Below, piece after piece: positions 4,919 to 12,481 of a stretch of DNA of 28,069 nt; the first letter of the stretch is position 1; every line of letters begins with the position of its first letter. The notes below the pieces were generated by a model that was given only the letters and a program-made list of their open reading frames with translations, was not told where the DNA came from and searched no databases. Location of the stretch: positions 1-28,069 of the IMG/VR virus record IMGVR_UViG_3300044611_000330. One strand, written 5' to 3'. Origin of the DNA: a virus. Made by a program: the position numbers and the translations under genes.

Positions 4919-5043
4919 TGGTTACCCCACAACGCTCAATTCGCATCAATGAAGAACTATGGCGCAAAGCCAAAGAGAAAGCTGAAAGCGAAGGCAAGAA
5001 CATAAGCGAAGTGATTGTTGCTTACTTGAAAGATTACGCCTAG
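4918..5043 (+). CDS. Ribbon-helix-helix DNA-binding mini-protein (41 aa)
   Basis: The product begins MVTPQRSIRINEELWRKAKEKA and ends ISEVIVAYLKDYA. It has the single basic beta-strand (RSIRI), helix A (NEELWRKAKEKAESEG) and helix B (NISEVIVAYLKDYA) of Arc/CopG/MetJ-type repressors, with almost nothing outside the fold. Such proteins bind DNA as dimers at short palindromic half-sites. It is the last gene of the rightward cassette, 8 bases before the terminator. Autoregulation through the TGTC-NN-GACA dyads at 3780-3803 is a plausible but unproved link. Confidence 0.75.
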   Translation: MVTPQRSIRINEELWRKAKEKAESEGKNISEVIVAYLKDYA

Positions 5044-5051
5044 CAAAAGGC

Positions 5052-5091
5052 GAAAGAACCCCCAACAGGAACGGCTGTTGGGGGTTCTTTC
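5052..5091. terminator. Bidirectional terminator between convergent operons
   Basis: A perfect 17-base-pair stem, GAAAGAACCCCCAACAG (5052-5068) with its complement (5075-5091), closes a 6-base loop GAACGG. The stem's A/T-rich feet supply a short U-run in either direction. It lies 8 bases after the rightward stop and 20 bases after the leftward stop at 5112, ending both operons. Confidence 0.9.
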
Positions 5092-5111
5092 TTGGGGGTG
5101 CGGTGAACGCA

Positions 5112-5378
5112 CTAAATCTGTGTTATGGTAAAAATTCTTTCATAGTTATCAGCAAATGAGTCAGCGTATTTTGGCAGTTGATCGGACAAATTCCCCGTTA
5201 GGTTCTTGTCCAATATGTAGCTGACATCGGCATCATCATAGGCGTTACGCATTGAATTGTTGGCATCCAAGATAAACAACAAGTCATAATCTTGAGGCAA
5301 CAAGTTAAACATTTCCTGTAGCGCCTTTGCCTGCTCAGGTTGCCCTTTTGAAGCAACTAGAAAAAGAATCTTATTCAC
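5112..5378 (-). CDS. Glycosyltransferase-like N-terminal fragment or unknown (88 aa)
   Basis: GTG 5378 overlaps the end of the previous gene and follows GGGGAG by 10 bases, giving VNKILFLVASKGQPEQAKALQEMF. The strand-loop-helix start, then YDLLFILDANNSMRNAYDDAD, resembles the first half of GT-A-type phage glycosyltransferases (usually S/TRGRPE... and a DxD). Here the metal-binding DxD reads DANN and the second half is missing. It could be a decayed transferase or an unrelated small Rossmann-like protein. It is the final gene before the terminator of the virion operon. Confidence 0.55.
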   Translation of the reverse strand: MNKILFLVASKGQPEQAKALQEMFNLLPQDYDLLFILDANNSMRNAYDDADVSYILDKNLTGNLSDQLPKYADSFADNYERIFTITQI

Positions 5379-5637
5379 GGGTGGCAATCTCCCCTGAAAT
5401 GCTGAAATACGCAGCGCCATCTATGAAACTATCAAGATGATCGGGCGTTTCAATCAAGCGAGCAACCTTGACCAACGCCAAGCAGATTGCGGCTTGGGCG
5501 GGAGTAATCTCAGTTTCAAGATATACCGACCAAAGCGCCGCAATTCGTTGATGATTTGTTAGCGGGTCACCATAGTTTTTATTTCGATCACCGTGCGTGA
5601 GGCGTGAAGCCTCTTGAAGAATATCCCCCCGGAGCAT
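5371..5637 (-). CDS. DUF6378-like small phage protein
   Basis: The 88-residue sequence carries the run ILQEASRLTHGDRNKNYGDP...RIAALWSVYL and ALVKVARLIETPDHLDSFIDGAAYFSISGE. The GDR-x-x-x-YGDP motif and the KVARL/H-x-DS-x-x-DGAAY helix are characteristic of the DUF6378 family found in many phages. The family's function is not established; all-helical acidic motifs led me to consider a nucleotide-pyrophosphatase-like fold, but that is inference. It begins 8 bases after the glycosyltransferase stop. Confidence 0.7.
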   Translation of the reverse strand: MLRGDILQEASRLTHGDRNKNYGDPLTNHQRIAALWSVYLETEITPAQAAICLALVKVARLIETPDHLDSFIDGAAYFSISGEIATRE

Positions 5638-5645
5638 TTGTTTTC

Positions 5646-6710
5646 CTATTCTGTCGGTTCTTGGCTTGCGCTTAATTTGTAAAACTTAACATTTTCTTTA
5701 AGCCTATCAATCCACGGCGCTAAAGATACTGCCTTTTCACCGTGTTCAAGTGCCTCTTTTGGTTTGTTTAGGTTGTGGCACGCAATCGCAATTAGATCGT
5801 GTGGCAGGTATCCCCAAGCATCTGACTCGTTTAAGTATTCTAGTGGTTGCTGCGTTATTCTCAATGCGGCGTGGGCTTGGGCGTAACAGTCTAACCATAA
5901 GCCTTTTGAATAGTAATGTTGAGCAAGATCAACTCTTGGCTCTCGACTGCCTGGCGATTCTGCAATGGCTTTAAGTAGCCAAGATTCGCGTTCGGATTCA
6001 TCCATTTTGGCTAAATAGCGCATTGAGGCAGCCCGTTCAGGTTTCCATACCGCCTTGGGCAACTCTAAATGGCGTTTAAACTCTTGTATTGCCTCTGCCC
6101 ATTTATTGTGAAAGAACAGTTCTCTTGCGTTGTAAAAGCAATTTCTATCATCTGTTGAATCTTCAAGCACCGATTGGGCGAGCAATTCAAAATACTGACC
6201 CCTTGATTTTGTATCGTCAGGGTGGTGATGGATTTCGAGCTTTGTCCAGGCTTGAAGTTCGCTTGTGGTACAAGTCAAGACTTCGTGAACAGGGTGCTTC
6301 CATCGGTAATTCTTGCGCGAGTGAATCTTATCCCCGCCGTAAACTAGGCCGGGCGAGCCGTCAGGGTTCCAACTCCAAGTGTATTTATACCTTGGGCGGG
6401 TAACTTGCGCTTCCAAAGATTCTAATTCCTTGCGCCACCCTGGTTGCAATTGCTCATCCATATCGAGTGCAATGCAGTAGTCAATGTCAAGTGGGATTGC
6501 GGCTAAGGATGCGTTGCGGGCATCGTCAAAGCGCCACGGGCTTATGCCAATGTTGATTACGCTGATGCCAAGGGCAGTTGCCAATTCAACAGTTTTATCA
6601 GTTGAGCCGGTGTCGGCAATGAGTAAGTAATCAGCATCTTTAGCTGAGTCATACCAACGCTGAACAAATTGTTCTTCGTTTAGCGCAATTGTGTAAATTG
6701 CTATTTTCAA
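5646..6710 (-). CDS. Family 2 glycosyltransferase with C-terminal TPR-like repeats
   Basis: The N-terminal 100 residues follow the GT-A fold of family 2: IAIYTIALNEEQFVQRW, LLIADTGSTDKTVELA, and the metal-binding Asp83-Met-Asp85 in CIALDMDEQL. The histidine-containing SRKNYRWKHPVHEVL (about residues 130-145) fits the acceptor side of this subfamily. From about residue 190 the protein is helical with repeated TPR-like pairs (CYAQAHAALRITQQPLEYL; ACHNLNKPKEALEHGEKAVSLAP). It transfers a sugar from a nucleotide donor. In a virion operon the target may be a capsid, tail or fibre protein, or the host surface. That choice is inference. Confidence 0.85.
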   Translation of the reverse strand: MKIAIYTIALNEEQFVQRWYDSAKDADYLLIADTGSTDKTVELATALGISVINIGISPWRFDDARNASLAAIPLDIDYCIALDMDEQLQPGWRKELESLEAQVTRPRYKYTWSWNPDGSPGLVYGGDKIHSRKNYRWKHPVHEVLTCTTSELQAWTKLEIHHHPDDTKSRGQYFELLAQSVLEDSTDDRNCFYNARELFFHNKWAEAIQEFKRHLELPKAVWKPERAASMRYLAKMDESERESWLLKAIAESPGSREPRVDLAQHYYSKGLWLDCYAQAHAALRITQQPLEYLNESDAWGYLPHDLIAIACHNLNKPKEALEHGEKAVSLAPWIDRLKENVKFYKLSASQEPTE

Positions 6711-6728
6711 GCGTTCCCCCGAACTTGG

Positions 6729-6962
6729 TTATTTGGCTAGTGCTGCGATTTCTTCAGGTGTTAAACCAAGGGCAGCCAACTTAGCTTGTGCTGATGCCTT
6801 AGCATCTGCCTCAGCTGCAGCCAAAGCGTCAGCTTCTGCCTTAGCAGTAGCAGCAGCGATAGCGTCTAGTTCACGTTGCTGGATTTCCTCTTGAGTTAGC
6901 GGAACTTCAACGGCTATTCCTGTAGCGCAATTAACTTCGATCTTGATTGGTGTATCAGACAT
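6729..6962 (-). CDS. Small Ala-rich helical tail-region protein (77 aa)
   Basis: Short protein with a beta-like start (IKIEVNCATGIAVEVPLTQEEIQQRE), a long alanine-rich helix (about residues 35-65), and the ending LAALGLTPEEIAALAK. Small proteins with this pattern often follow tail-fibre genes in environmental phages, but the role is not established. Its start overlaps the stop of the preceding gene. Confidence 0.6.
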   Translation of the reverse strand: MSDTPIKIEVNCATGIAVEVPLTQEEIQQRELDAIAAATAKAEADALAAAEADAKASAQAKLAALGLTPEEIAALAK

Positions 6963-7263
6963 TCTCTATCTCCTTGATTGTATGTGCTTCATTTGAACAG
7001 TTCCATCGGCAGGTTGCCTCATCTAGCGTTGCTTCATCGTGGCACTTAGGCGCAATGAAGGCATCACGGGTGGCATCATAGGTATCGCCAATGCCAGCGT
7101 ATTTGAATCTGATATTAGCGTTGTAACTTGTCTGTACCCAGACACCACCTAAGCCAAGGTCATTGGCTAGGAAGTCTTGACCGCGATGTTCTTGCTCATC
7201 TGGTACAACTAATACCCGTAGAACGGTTCCACCATTAGGGTCTATCTCTGCAAAATGACTCAC
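6955..7263 (-). CDS. Tail-fibre-associated protein of the cyanophage-like FAEID...ETCxW family
   Basis: The true start is a GTG at 7263 overlapping the upstream stop (GTGA). A longer frame to 7473 only reads the glycine-rich gene out of frame, giving an Arg/Trp-rich artefact. The product HFAEIDPNGGTVLRVLVVPDEQ...GGVWVQTSYNANIRFKYAGIGDTYDATRDAFIAPKCHDEATLDEATCRWNC matches a small protein widespread in cyanophages and pelagic phages: an N-terminal AEI/VxRVxVV strand, WxQTSYN, RxxYAGIGxTYDxxRDAFIxPK and CxW. It is usually beside tail fibres. Exact role unknown. Confidence 0.75.
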   Translation of the reverse strand: MSHFAEIDPNGGTVLRVLVVPDEQEHRGQDFLANDLGLGGVWVQTSYNANIRFKYAGIGDTYDATRDAFIAPKCHDEATLDEATCRWNCSNEAHTIKEIENV

Positions 7264-8582
7264 GCTAAATACCTCACAATTACTAGACCTGAACCGCCGT
7301 TGCCGCCAACACCAAACGCACCACCGCCGCCAGAACCTGTGTTCGCTACTGCCGCTGATCCGTTGCCAGCGCCACCGCCGCCTGAACCTGCTGCGCCAAC
7401 AGTTCCGCTTGAACCGCCACCACCGCCACCAGCAAGATAACCGCTTACACCTAAGCCTACAACTGATAGCCAAGATGAATGAGCATTTGAACCTGCGCCA
7501 CCTGCTCCTGCTGTTGTTGAAGCAATAACATTTCCACCGACTCCACCAGCGCCACCACCGCCCGCGGCAATTTGATTCTGAGTGCCGCCTGTATAATTTC
7601 CGCCAGCAAAACCCTGAACTGGTGAAGTTACAGGAGATGAAGCGCCGCCTGTTGATGAGTTGCCACCATTTACACCGCCACCGCCGCCGCCTGAACCGCC
7701 AGCTGCTCCATTATTGTTGGCAACCGCGCTAACATTTCCGCCTGAACCACCTGCGGTACTCGTTATGGTTGAAAATACTGAGTTATTGCCATTAGTTACG
7801 GTTCCGCTTGTCCAGTCAGCACCTGCTCCACCAGCACCAATTGTTACTGTTGTTGCCGAAGTAGTAAGTGCCAAACCTGTTGTTGATCGGTAACCACCTG
7901 CACCACCGCCGCCGTGATGACCACCACCACCACCTGCAACAACTAGCACATCGCAAGATAAGTTTGTGGCTGGGGTAAAGGTGCCTGAGCTAAGAAACGC
8001 GTGGTACCAGTAAGTTCCATCGGTCTGAATGATTGAACCGCCAGTTGCCTTTGGTGCCTTTGTTGGGGTAGTGCCAAGGGCAGATACGCCGTAAAGGGAG
8101 AAGGTTGAGTGTTGAACAAGTTGTCCAGTATTAGGAGTAAAAGTTATTGAAGTGATCGCTGCGGTACTAGACCATAAACCAGCAGACATATCAGCATAGG
8201 CAGTTGTTGCATTGTTTTCGCTTACGCTATCACCTGAATAACTTTTGAAGTTGGCGCTTGTATAATTTGGAAAATACATTTCACCATTTCCAAAAGTGTT
8301 AGCAGTAGAACTTGCTCCAGAGTATTCAATTACAAGTCTTGGAAAACCACTGCCACTTGAAGCACTTGCGCCATTTCCATTTAAGTAACGACCAGTAAAA
8401 CTTGTTGCGCTACCGTTTAAGGATATGTTAAGAAAGTTGCCGATATTTCCTGTGTTATCTCGCACAGACATTTTGACTACCAAATCGGTGTAGCCAGTTT
8501 GAGGGATGCTGTTGAATGTAACACTGCTTGCTCCCGCAGCGCCGACAGTAATTGTTTCTAGGAGTGTATATGTATTTGGCAT
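7260..8582 (-). CDS. Tail adhesin with glycine-rich C-terminal domain (440 aa)
   Basis: The first about 170 residues form a beta-domain that starts YTLLETITVGAAGASSVTFNSIP-TGYTDLV and ends STFSLYGVSA. This domain is shared with the two neighbouring genes. A bridge (GGSIIQTDGTYWYHAFLSSGTFTPATNLSCDVLVVAGGGGG) leads to a roughly 230-residue glycine-rich region with runs such as GGGGAGGYRSTTG and TVTIGAGGAG. That is the polyglycine-type receptor-binding domain of many phage adhesins. It likely contacts the host surface. The gene is GC-richer than its neighbours because of the glycine codons. Confidence 0.8.
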   Translation of the reverse strand: MPNTYTLLETITVGAAGASSVTFNSIPQTGYTDLVVKMSVRDNTGNIGNFLNISLNGSATSFTGRYLNGNGASASSGSGFPRLVIEYSGASSTANTFGNGEMYFPNYTSANFKSYSGDSVSENNATTAYADMSAGLWSSTAAITSITFTPNTGQLVQHSTFSLYGVSALGTTPTKAPKATGGSIIQTDGTYWYHAFLSSGTFTPATNLSCDVLVVAGGGGGHHGGGGAGGYRSTTGLALTTSATTVTIGAGGAGADWTSGTVTNGNNSVFSTITSTAGGSGGNVSAVANNNGAAGGSGGGGGGVNGGNSSTGGASSPVTSPVQGFAGGNYTGGTQNQIAAGGGGAGGVGGNVIASTTAGAGGAGSNAHSSWLSVVGLGVSGYLAGGGGGGSSGTVGAAGSGGGGAGNGSAAVANTGSGGGGAFGVGGNGGSGLVIVRYLA

Positions 8583-8594
8583 TTAGTTTCCCCT

Positions 8595-9104
8595 TTAAGC
8601 CGCGGCAATGCCGTAGAGATTGAATGTTGTTCCTACCGCCATTGTGCCTGAGAATGGTCTAATGTCTAGTTGAGTAATTGCTGAAGTGCTGGCATAGAGA
8701 TTAACAATTGCTCTAGTGCCTAACCCAGCAGAACCTACTCGGCTAAGAATTGTTTTATTTGTAGTGGTATTGGAATAGTTTTGAAAGTTCCAAATTCCAA
8801 CACCAAAACTTGTGCTAGTTGGAAAAGTATTTCCTTTTGTATAAATACCATTTCCACCTAAATCTGTTTGACTAAAGCGCTCTGAACTTGCAGCGCTTCC
8901 ATCTCCGCTCAGGAGTGTTGCTGAGTATTTGTTTGTAGTATCTGAATTGCATCGAATATAAAAGGAAGTATTATCGCTCATCTGTATTGAGCCAACTAAA
9001 ACTAAGTCAGTATAAGTTCCAGGAATACTAGAAAAGGTAACTAGCGAAGAAGCAGAACCAAGAGTGGTGCTGGCGATTTGGGTATATGTATTTCCTGCTG
9101 GCAT
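8595..9104 (-). CDS. Tail adhesin-domain protein, paralogue 2 (169 aa)
   Basis: This protein is little more than the beta-domain of its neighbour: NTYTQIASTTLGSASSLVTFSSIPGTYTDLVLVGSI at the N terminus and GTTFNLYGIAAA at the end. Between these lie a strand pair with NS/GDGSAASS and a GIWNFQNYSNTTTNKTIL core. It aligns by eye along its full length with residues 1-170 of the 440-residue protein. Probably a minor tail or receptor-binding component. Confidence 0.75.
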   Translation of the reverse strand: MPAGNTYTQIASTTLGSASSLVTFSSIPGTYTDLVLVGSIQMSDNTSFYIRCNSDTTNKYSATLLSGDGSAASSERFSQTDLGGNGIYTKGNTFPTSTSFGVGIWNFQNYSNTTTNKTILSRVGSAGLGTRAIVNLYASTSAITQLDIRPFSGTMAVGTTFNLYGIAAA

Positions 9105-9116
9105 TGTCGCTACCCC

Positions 9117-9719
9117 TTACTTAATTCCATATAAAGCCCAATGACTGTTAGCAGCAAATGTTGTACCGCTGACAGTTATTGAAATGCTATTAACTGCTGC
9201 TGTATTAAACCAAGCACCAGAAAACATATTTAACCAAGTGCTAGAACCATTCAAGTCAACGCCTGACAATGTACGAACTGTTGTATTTTTATTTGTATCT
9301 TTGTAGTCTAAAATGTCTATAATAATTCCTGTATAAGCACTTGCAGTATTTGTTGTTACTGGGCCTAACATATAACCATTACTTACTGAGCCTCCAGCAG
9401 ATGTTGTAGCACCATTGCCTTCTAAAAAGTGCCAAGAATAATTTGTGCCAGTATCTCCATTAAGTCTAATTACCATATTAGCCGCAGCCGCAGACGCAGC
9501 AGTTGCTCGTAATTGAAGATGACGATAAGTGCTAGGAATTGAACTAAAAACAACGGTAGTTGTGGTTGTGTAAGGCGTAACTGTCGCAATGCTGTCAAAG
9601 TCATTGGCAGGTGACCAAGGGTTCCAAGTAGTGTTACCCGCCAACATATCGGGATAGCGGTTTAAGGTCTTAAACCCACCCGCGTTTGACATCTTAAAGA
9701 TGTTGTTGTTTGAAGCCAT
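9117..9719 (-). CDS. Tail adhesin-domain protein, paralogue 3 (200 aa)
   Basis: A roughly 40-residue N-terminal segment (IFKMSNAGGFKTLNRYPDMLAGNTTWNPW) precedes the shared domain: TTTVVFSSIPSTYRHLQLR, LEGNGATTSAGG, IIDILDYKDTNKNTTV and the terminal SHWALYGIK. The N-terminal segment is often seen on fibre-type proteins of environmental phages and may attach the domain to the virion. ATG 9719 overlaps the previous stop by one base. Confidence 0.75.
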   Translation of the reverse strand: MASNNNIFKMSNAGGFKTLNRYPDMLAGNTTWNPWSPANDFDSIATVTPYTTTTTVVFSSIPSTYRHLQLRATAASAAAANMVIRLNGDTGTNYSWHFLEGNGATTSAGGSVSNGYMLGPVTTNTASAYTGIIIDILDYKDTNKNTTVRTLSGVDLNGSSTWLNMFSGAWFNTAAVNSISITVSGTTFAANSHWALYGIK

Positions 9720-10024
9720 TAGGAGATTTCCACGCCCGAAATGTGAAAGTTAATTGTGGTGGCTGATGCGCCACCACTGATGGTGTTTGTTGTAGCTAGG
9801 ACTTGCTTGAGTGGAATCACGGTTGAATCATAGGCGCCAACAGTTACAAGTGTGGCAATGTTTGTGCCGTTAAGCGCCATTGTGAATGAACCAATCGCAC
9901 CCGCCGTGTTAGTTACCACAATGTCTGTGACCACCGTTGTTGTTGATGCCGGCACTGTGTAGAGCGTTGTGGCAGTATTTGTTGTTGCAGCTCCGCGAAA
10001 GAGTGCCTTTGATGTTTGTGGCAT
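9719..10024 (-). CDS. Small beta-sandwich virion protein (101 aa)
   Basis: A Thr/Ala-rich all-beta protein: LYTVPASTTTVVTDIVVTNTAGAIGSFTMALNGTNIATLVTVGAY...NFHISGVEIS. The YTVPASTTxVVTxIVVTN...FTMxLNGT pattern is common in small phage structural proteins beside fibres. Probably a decoration or fibre-tip component. No enzymatic residues are seen. Confidence 0.65.
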   Translation of the reverse strand: MPQTSKALFRGAATTNTATTLYTVPASTTTVVTDIVVTNTAGAIGSFTMALNGTNIATLVTVGAYDSTVIPLKQVLATTNTISGGASATTINFHISGVEIS

Positions 10025-10049
10025 TAGTTACTGCTCCATTTTCTTTTCA

Positions 10050-11909
10050 TTAGTAAGCACCCATAAAAACCATTGTAAAATCTGATGGACCTGTAGCACC
10101 TGTAGCACCTGTAGCGCCAGTAGGTCCTGTTGCACCAACTGCTCCATTGGCACCCGTAGGTCCTGTTGGACCAGTTACGCCTTGAATACCTTGAGGTCCA
10201 GTTGGACCAGTTACAGTTGAAGCTGCGCCTGTCGCACCCGTAGGTCCTGTTACGCCTTGAATTCCTTGAATACCTTGCGCACCTGTAGGTCCAGTTACAC
10301 CTTGGATACCTTGAATTCCTTGCGCACCTGTAGGTCCAGTTACACCTTGAATACCTTGCGCACCTGTTGGCCCTGTTACGCCTTGAATTCCCTGCGCACC
10401 CGTTGGACCTGTAGCGCCTTGAATTCCTTGAATACCCTGAGCGCCAGTTGCACCCGTAACGCCTTGGATACCTTGGGCGCCTGTAGGTCCTGTGGCACCT
10501 TGAGTTCCTTGAATTCCTTGTGGGCCAGTAGGTCCAGTTACACCTTGGATACCTTGAACACCCTGAATTCCTTGAATACCCTGCGCACCTGTCGGTCCTG
10601 TTGGACCTGCGACACCTTGCGCACCTGTAGGTCCTGTGGCACCTACGGCACCTGCTGCACCTGTCGGTCCTGTTGCGCCATCAATTCCCGCAGGGCCTGT
10701 AGCGCCTGTCGGACCTTGAATACCTTGCGCACCTGTTGGACCTGTGGCTCCGGCAACGCCCGTTGGGCCTGTCGCACCTGTTGGACCTGTTGCGCCTTGT
10801 GGACCCGTGGCACCTGTCAAACCAACTGCAATGGTGATAAGCGAAAGAAGTTGAAAGTTTGCAAAGTTAGTTGTGCCAGTGCCGCCTGATGAATCAAGCA
10901 CAACTGGAAGTTCAACATAGCCAGTTAGCAATGTTGGGGCTGCGGTGACCTTAAATTTTTGAAAATTGTTGTTAACATCTCGATCTTGAATGATGATGAA
11001 ATCATCTGCCTTAAGCAATGCAAGCAAGAAATCAATGTCCTCGCCCGAATCGTCAATGTGATCAATGTTGATGCGTGTTGAGTTAATTTGTGTGGCATTG
11101 CCCCAACGAATATCTCCCGCACCAGGCTTGCCCGTGGTTGATGATGTGTCTGCGGCGTAATTGAAAATTGTAGCTGAGCCACCATTTGCACCTGCAGGTC
11201 CTGTAGCACCTGTTGGACCTGTTGGGCCTGTAACTGTTGAGGCAGCACCTGTAGCACCAGTTGGTCCTGTTGGGCCAGTAGCACCTTCAGATGCGGCGGC
11301 TCCTGTTGGACCCGTTACACCTTGAATACCTTGTGGACCTGTTGGTCCTGTTGCACCCGTTGGGCCTGTAACGGTTGAATCTGCACCCGTGGCTCCTGTT
11401 GCACCTGTTGGACCTACTATGCCTTGTGGACCTGTTGGGCCAACTTCGCCTTGAATACCTTGAACACCTTGAATACCTTGGGCGCCTGTTGCGCCGACTG
11501 CGCCCGTAGGTCCAGTTACACCTTGAATACCTTGTGAACCTGTAGGGCCAGTTGCGCCTTGAATACCTTGGGCGCCTGTTGGACCTGTAACACCCTGAAT
11601 ACCTTGAGCGCCTGTTGGTCCTGTTACACCTTGAATACCTTGGGCGCCTGTTGGACCCGTAACACCTTGGATACCTTGTGAACCTGTCGGCCCAGTTACA
11701 CCTTGAATACCTTGAGCGCCAGTAGCACCAGTTGCGCCGGTGGCACCTGTAGCGCCTGTGGCACCTTGGATTCCTTGTGAACCTGTTGGGCCTGTTGCCC
11801 CTGGCGGACCTTGCGGGCCTTGAAGGTTTGAAATAATAACTTCGGCAGGTGCGGCAATTTCAGCAATTACATCGGTGGTGCTTGAAGATACATAGATGAT
11901 TGAACTCAT
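10050..11909 (-). CDS. Collagen-like tail fibre with inserted globular domain (619 aa)
   Basis: About residues 1-32 form an N-terminal attachment segment ([27 protein letters not shown]). Residues about 33-240 and about 365-605 are Gly-x-y collagen repeats dominated by [12 protein letters not shown], which would form triple-helical rods. Between the rods lies a globular block (residues about 242-362: [27 protein letters not shown]..., [28 protein letters not shown]). The C terminus is a short aromatic cap, [11 protein letters not shown]. This suits a long flexible trimeric host-contact fibre. The block between the rods may be a hinge, trimerisation or receptor domain. Confidence 0.88.
   Translation of the reverse strand: MSSIIYVSSSTTDVIAEIAAPAEVIISNLQGPQGPPGATGPTGSQGIQGATGATGATGATGATGAQGIQGVTGPTGSQGIQGVTGPTGAQGIQGVTGPTGAQGIQGVTGPTGAQGIQGATGPTGSQGIQGVTGPTGAVGATGAQGIQGVQGIQGEVGPTGPQGIVGPTGATGATGADSTVTGPTGATGPTGPQGIQGVTGPTGAAASEGATGPTGPTGATGAASTVTGPTGPTGATGPAGANGGSATIFNYAADTSSTTGKPGAGDIRWGNATQINSTRINIDHIDDSGEDIDFLLALLKADDFIIIQDRDVNNNFQKFKVTAAPTLLTGYVELPVVLDSSGGTGTTNFANFQLLSLITIAVGLTGATGPQGATGPTGATGPTGVAGATGPTGAQGIQGPTGATGPAGIDGATGPTGAAGAVGATGPTGAQGVAGPTGPTGAQGIQGIQGVQGIQGVTGPTGPQGIQGTQGATGPTGAQGIQGVTGATGAQGIQGIQGATGPTGAQGIQGVTGPTGAQGIQGVTGPTGAQGIQGIQGVTGPTGAQGIQGIQGVTGPTGATGAASTVTGPTGPQGIQGVTGPTGPTGANGAVGATGPTGATGATGATGPSDFTMVFMGAY
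10085..10810 (-). repeat. Collagen-type coding repeats, downstream rod
   Basis: Degenerate 9- to 36-base units encoding Gly-x-y triplets (typically [12 protein letters not shown]) recur through this stretch. The near-identical copies would favour recombination and length variation of the fibre. They are coding repeats, not a CRISPR array: there are no unique spacers and the units keep reading frame. Confidence 0.85.
11190..11815 (-). repeat. Collagen-type coding repeats, upstream rod
   Basis: A second block of the same in-frame units encodes the N-terminal collagen rod, separated from the first by the non-repetitive globular segment. Strings of ACCTTGAATACCTTG with GGGCGCCTGTTGG variants make the block easy to see on the plus strand. 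Confidence 0.85.
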
Positions 11910-12253
11910 CGAGTCACCTCTGCGCTAATAGCAAGTTCGCCTTGGACTAAACGGGTTACGGTGCCTGAGCCAGCAATTAGTTCAAGATCGTAAACATAAG
12001 TGCCTGCAGGTAAAAGTGTTGTTTGTGTAGCTGTTTGATCTAGGCTAATTGTTCCCAATGCGCCGCCAAGAGTGATGCCACCGTTTGCAGTTGTTAGCGT
12101 TAAAACTGTTTCAGTATCTTCAACATCAACGCGTGCTTGTAGGCGGGCAGTATAATTAGTTAGATTGACTGCAACATCGTTAATTTTCCAAGTCAAAAGA
12201 AGGTTAAAAGTTGCCCCTTGTTCAATCGTAAAATCTAAAGTACCTGCTGCCAT
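11906..12253 (-). CDS. Conserved tail/fibre-associated beta-sandwich protein (115 aa)
   Basis: The sequence starts [43 protein letters not shown], then a central [21 protein letters not shown] and [16 protein letters not shown]...[10 protein letters not shown]. The pattern of a QGATF strand, a W, DLTxYTARMQxR and a YDLEL pair belongs to a small protein family found beside tail fibres in many phages, resembling the N-terminal beta-sandwich of BppU-type baseplate proteins. Structural role likely, exact site in the virion unknown. Confidence 0.72.
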   Translation of the reverse strand: MAAGTLDFTIEQGATFNLLLTWKINDVAVNLTNYTARLQARVDVEDTETVLTLTTANGGITLGGALGTISLDQTATQTTLLPAGTYVYDLELIAGSGTVTRLVQGELAISAEVTR

Positions 12254-12281
12254 TTATTTACTCCAAAATTGAAAGGGTGGG

Positions 12282-12467
12282 TTACTTTGAGCCTCTGCCA
12301 AAATCTACGGCTGAAGCATCTAGCCACTTGAGGATTGGACCAGCAGCGCCAGCAAGGGCGGCATATCCAAGAGTCTTAAGGTCGGTTTCACCGGCAAGAT
12401 ATAGAGCTATTGCAGATGCAGCAGCGGCGCGAAACCAAGTTAATGAGATTTGTTTGAATTGTTCCAT
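12282..12467 (-). CDS. Holin-like membrane protein (61 aa)
   Basis: WFRAAAASAIALYLAGE forms one membrane helix and LGYAALAGAAGPILKWLD a second, weaker one. The run W-x-RAA-x-A-x-x-A-x-YLAGE...AGPxLKWLD resembles small r1t-type phage holins. GGGAG lies 9 bases ahead of the ATG. Standing directly beside the endolysin gene supports a role in making membrane lesions at lysis. Confidence 0.68.
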   Translation of the reverse strand: MEQFKQISLTWFRAAAASAIALYLAGETDLKTLGYAALAGAAGPILKWLDASAVDFGRGSK

Positions 12468-12481
12468 TTTTGATTGCTCCC

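Noticed and set aside
7264-7473. Upstream extension of the 6955-7263 gene (Arg/Trp-rich)
   Set aside because: It reads the glycine-rich gene out of frame, and the GTG at 7263 overlaps that gene's stop as in other pairs here.
10257-10889. Rightward Cys/Thr/Leu/Arg-rich open frame
   Set aside because: It is the antisense of the collagen repeats and simply reflects their repeat structure.
10085-11815. Repeat blocks considered as CRISPR arrays
   Set aside because: Units keep reading frame, vary in length in multiples of 9 bases, encode Gly-x-y and have no unique spacers.
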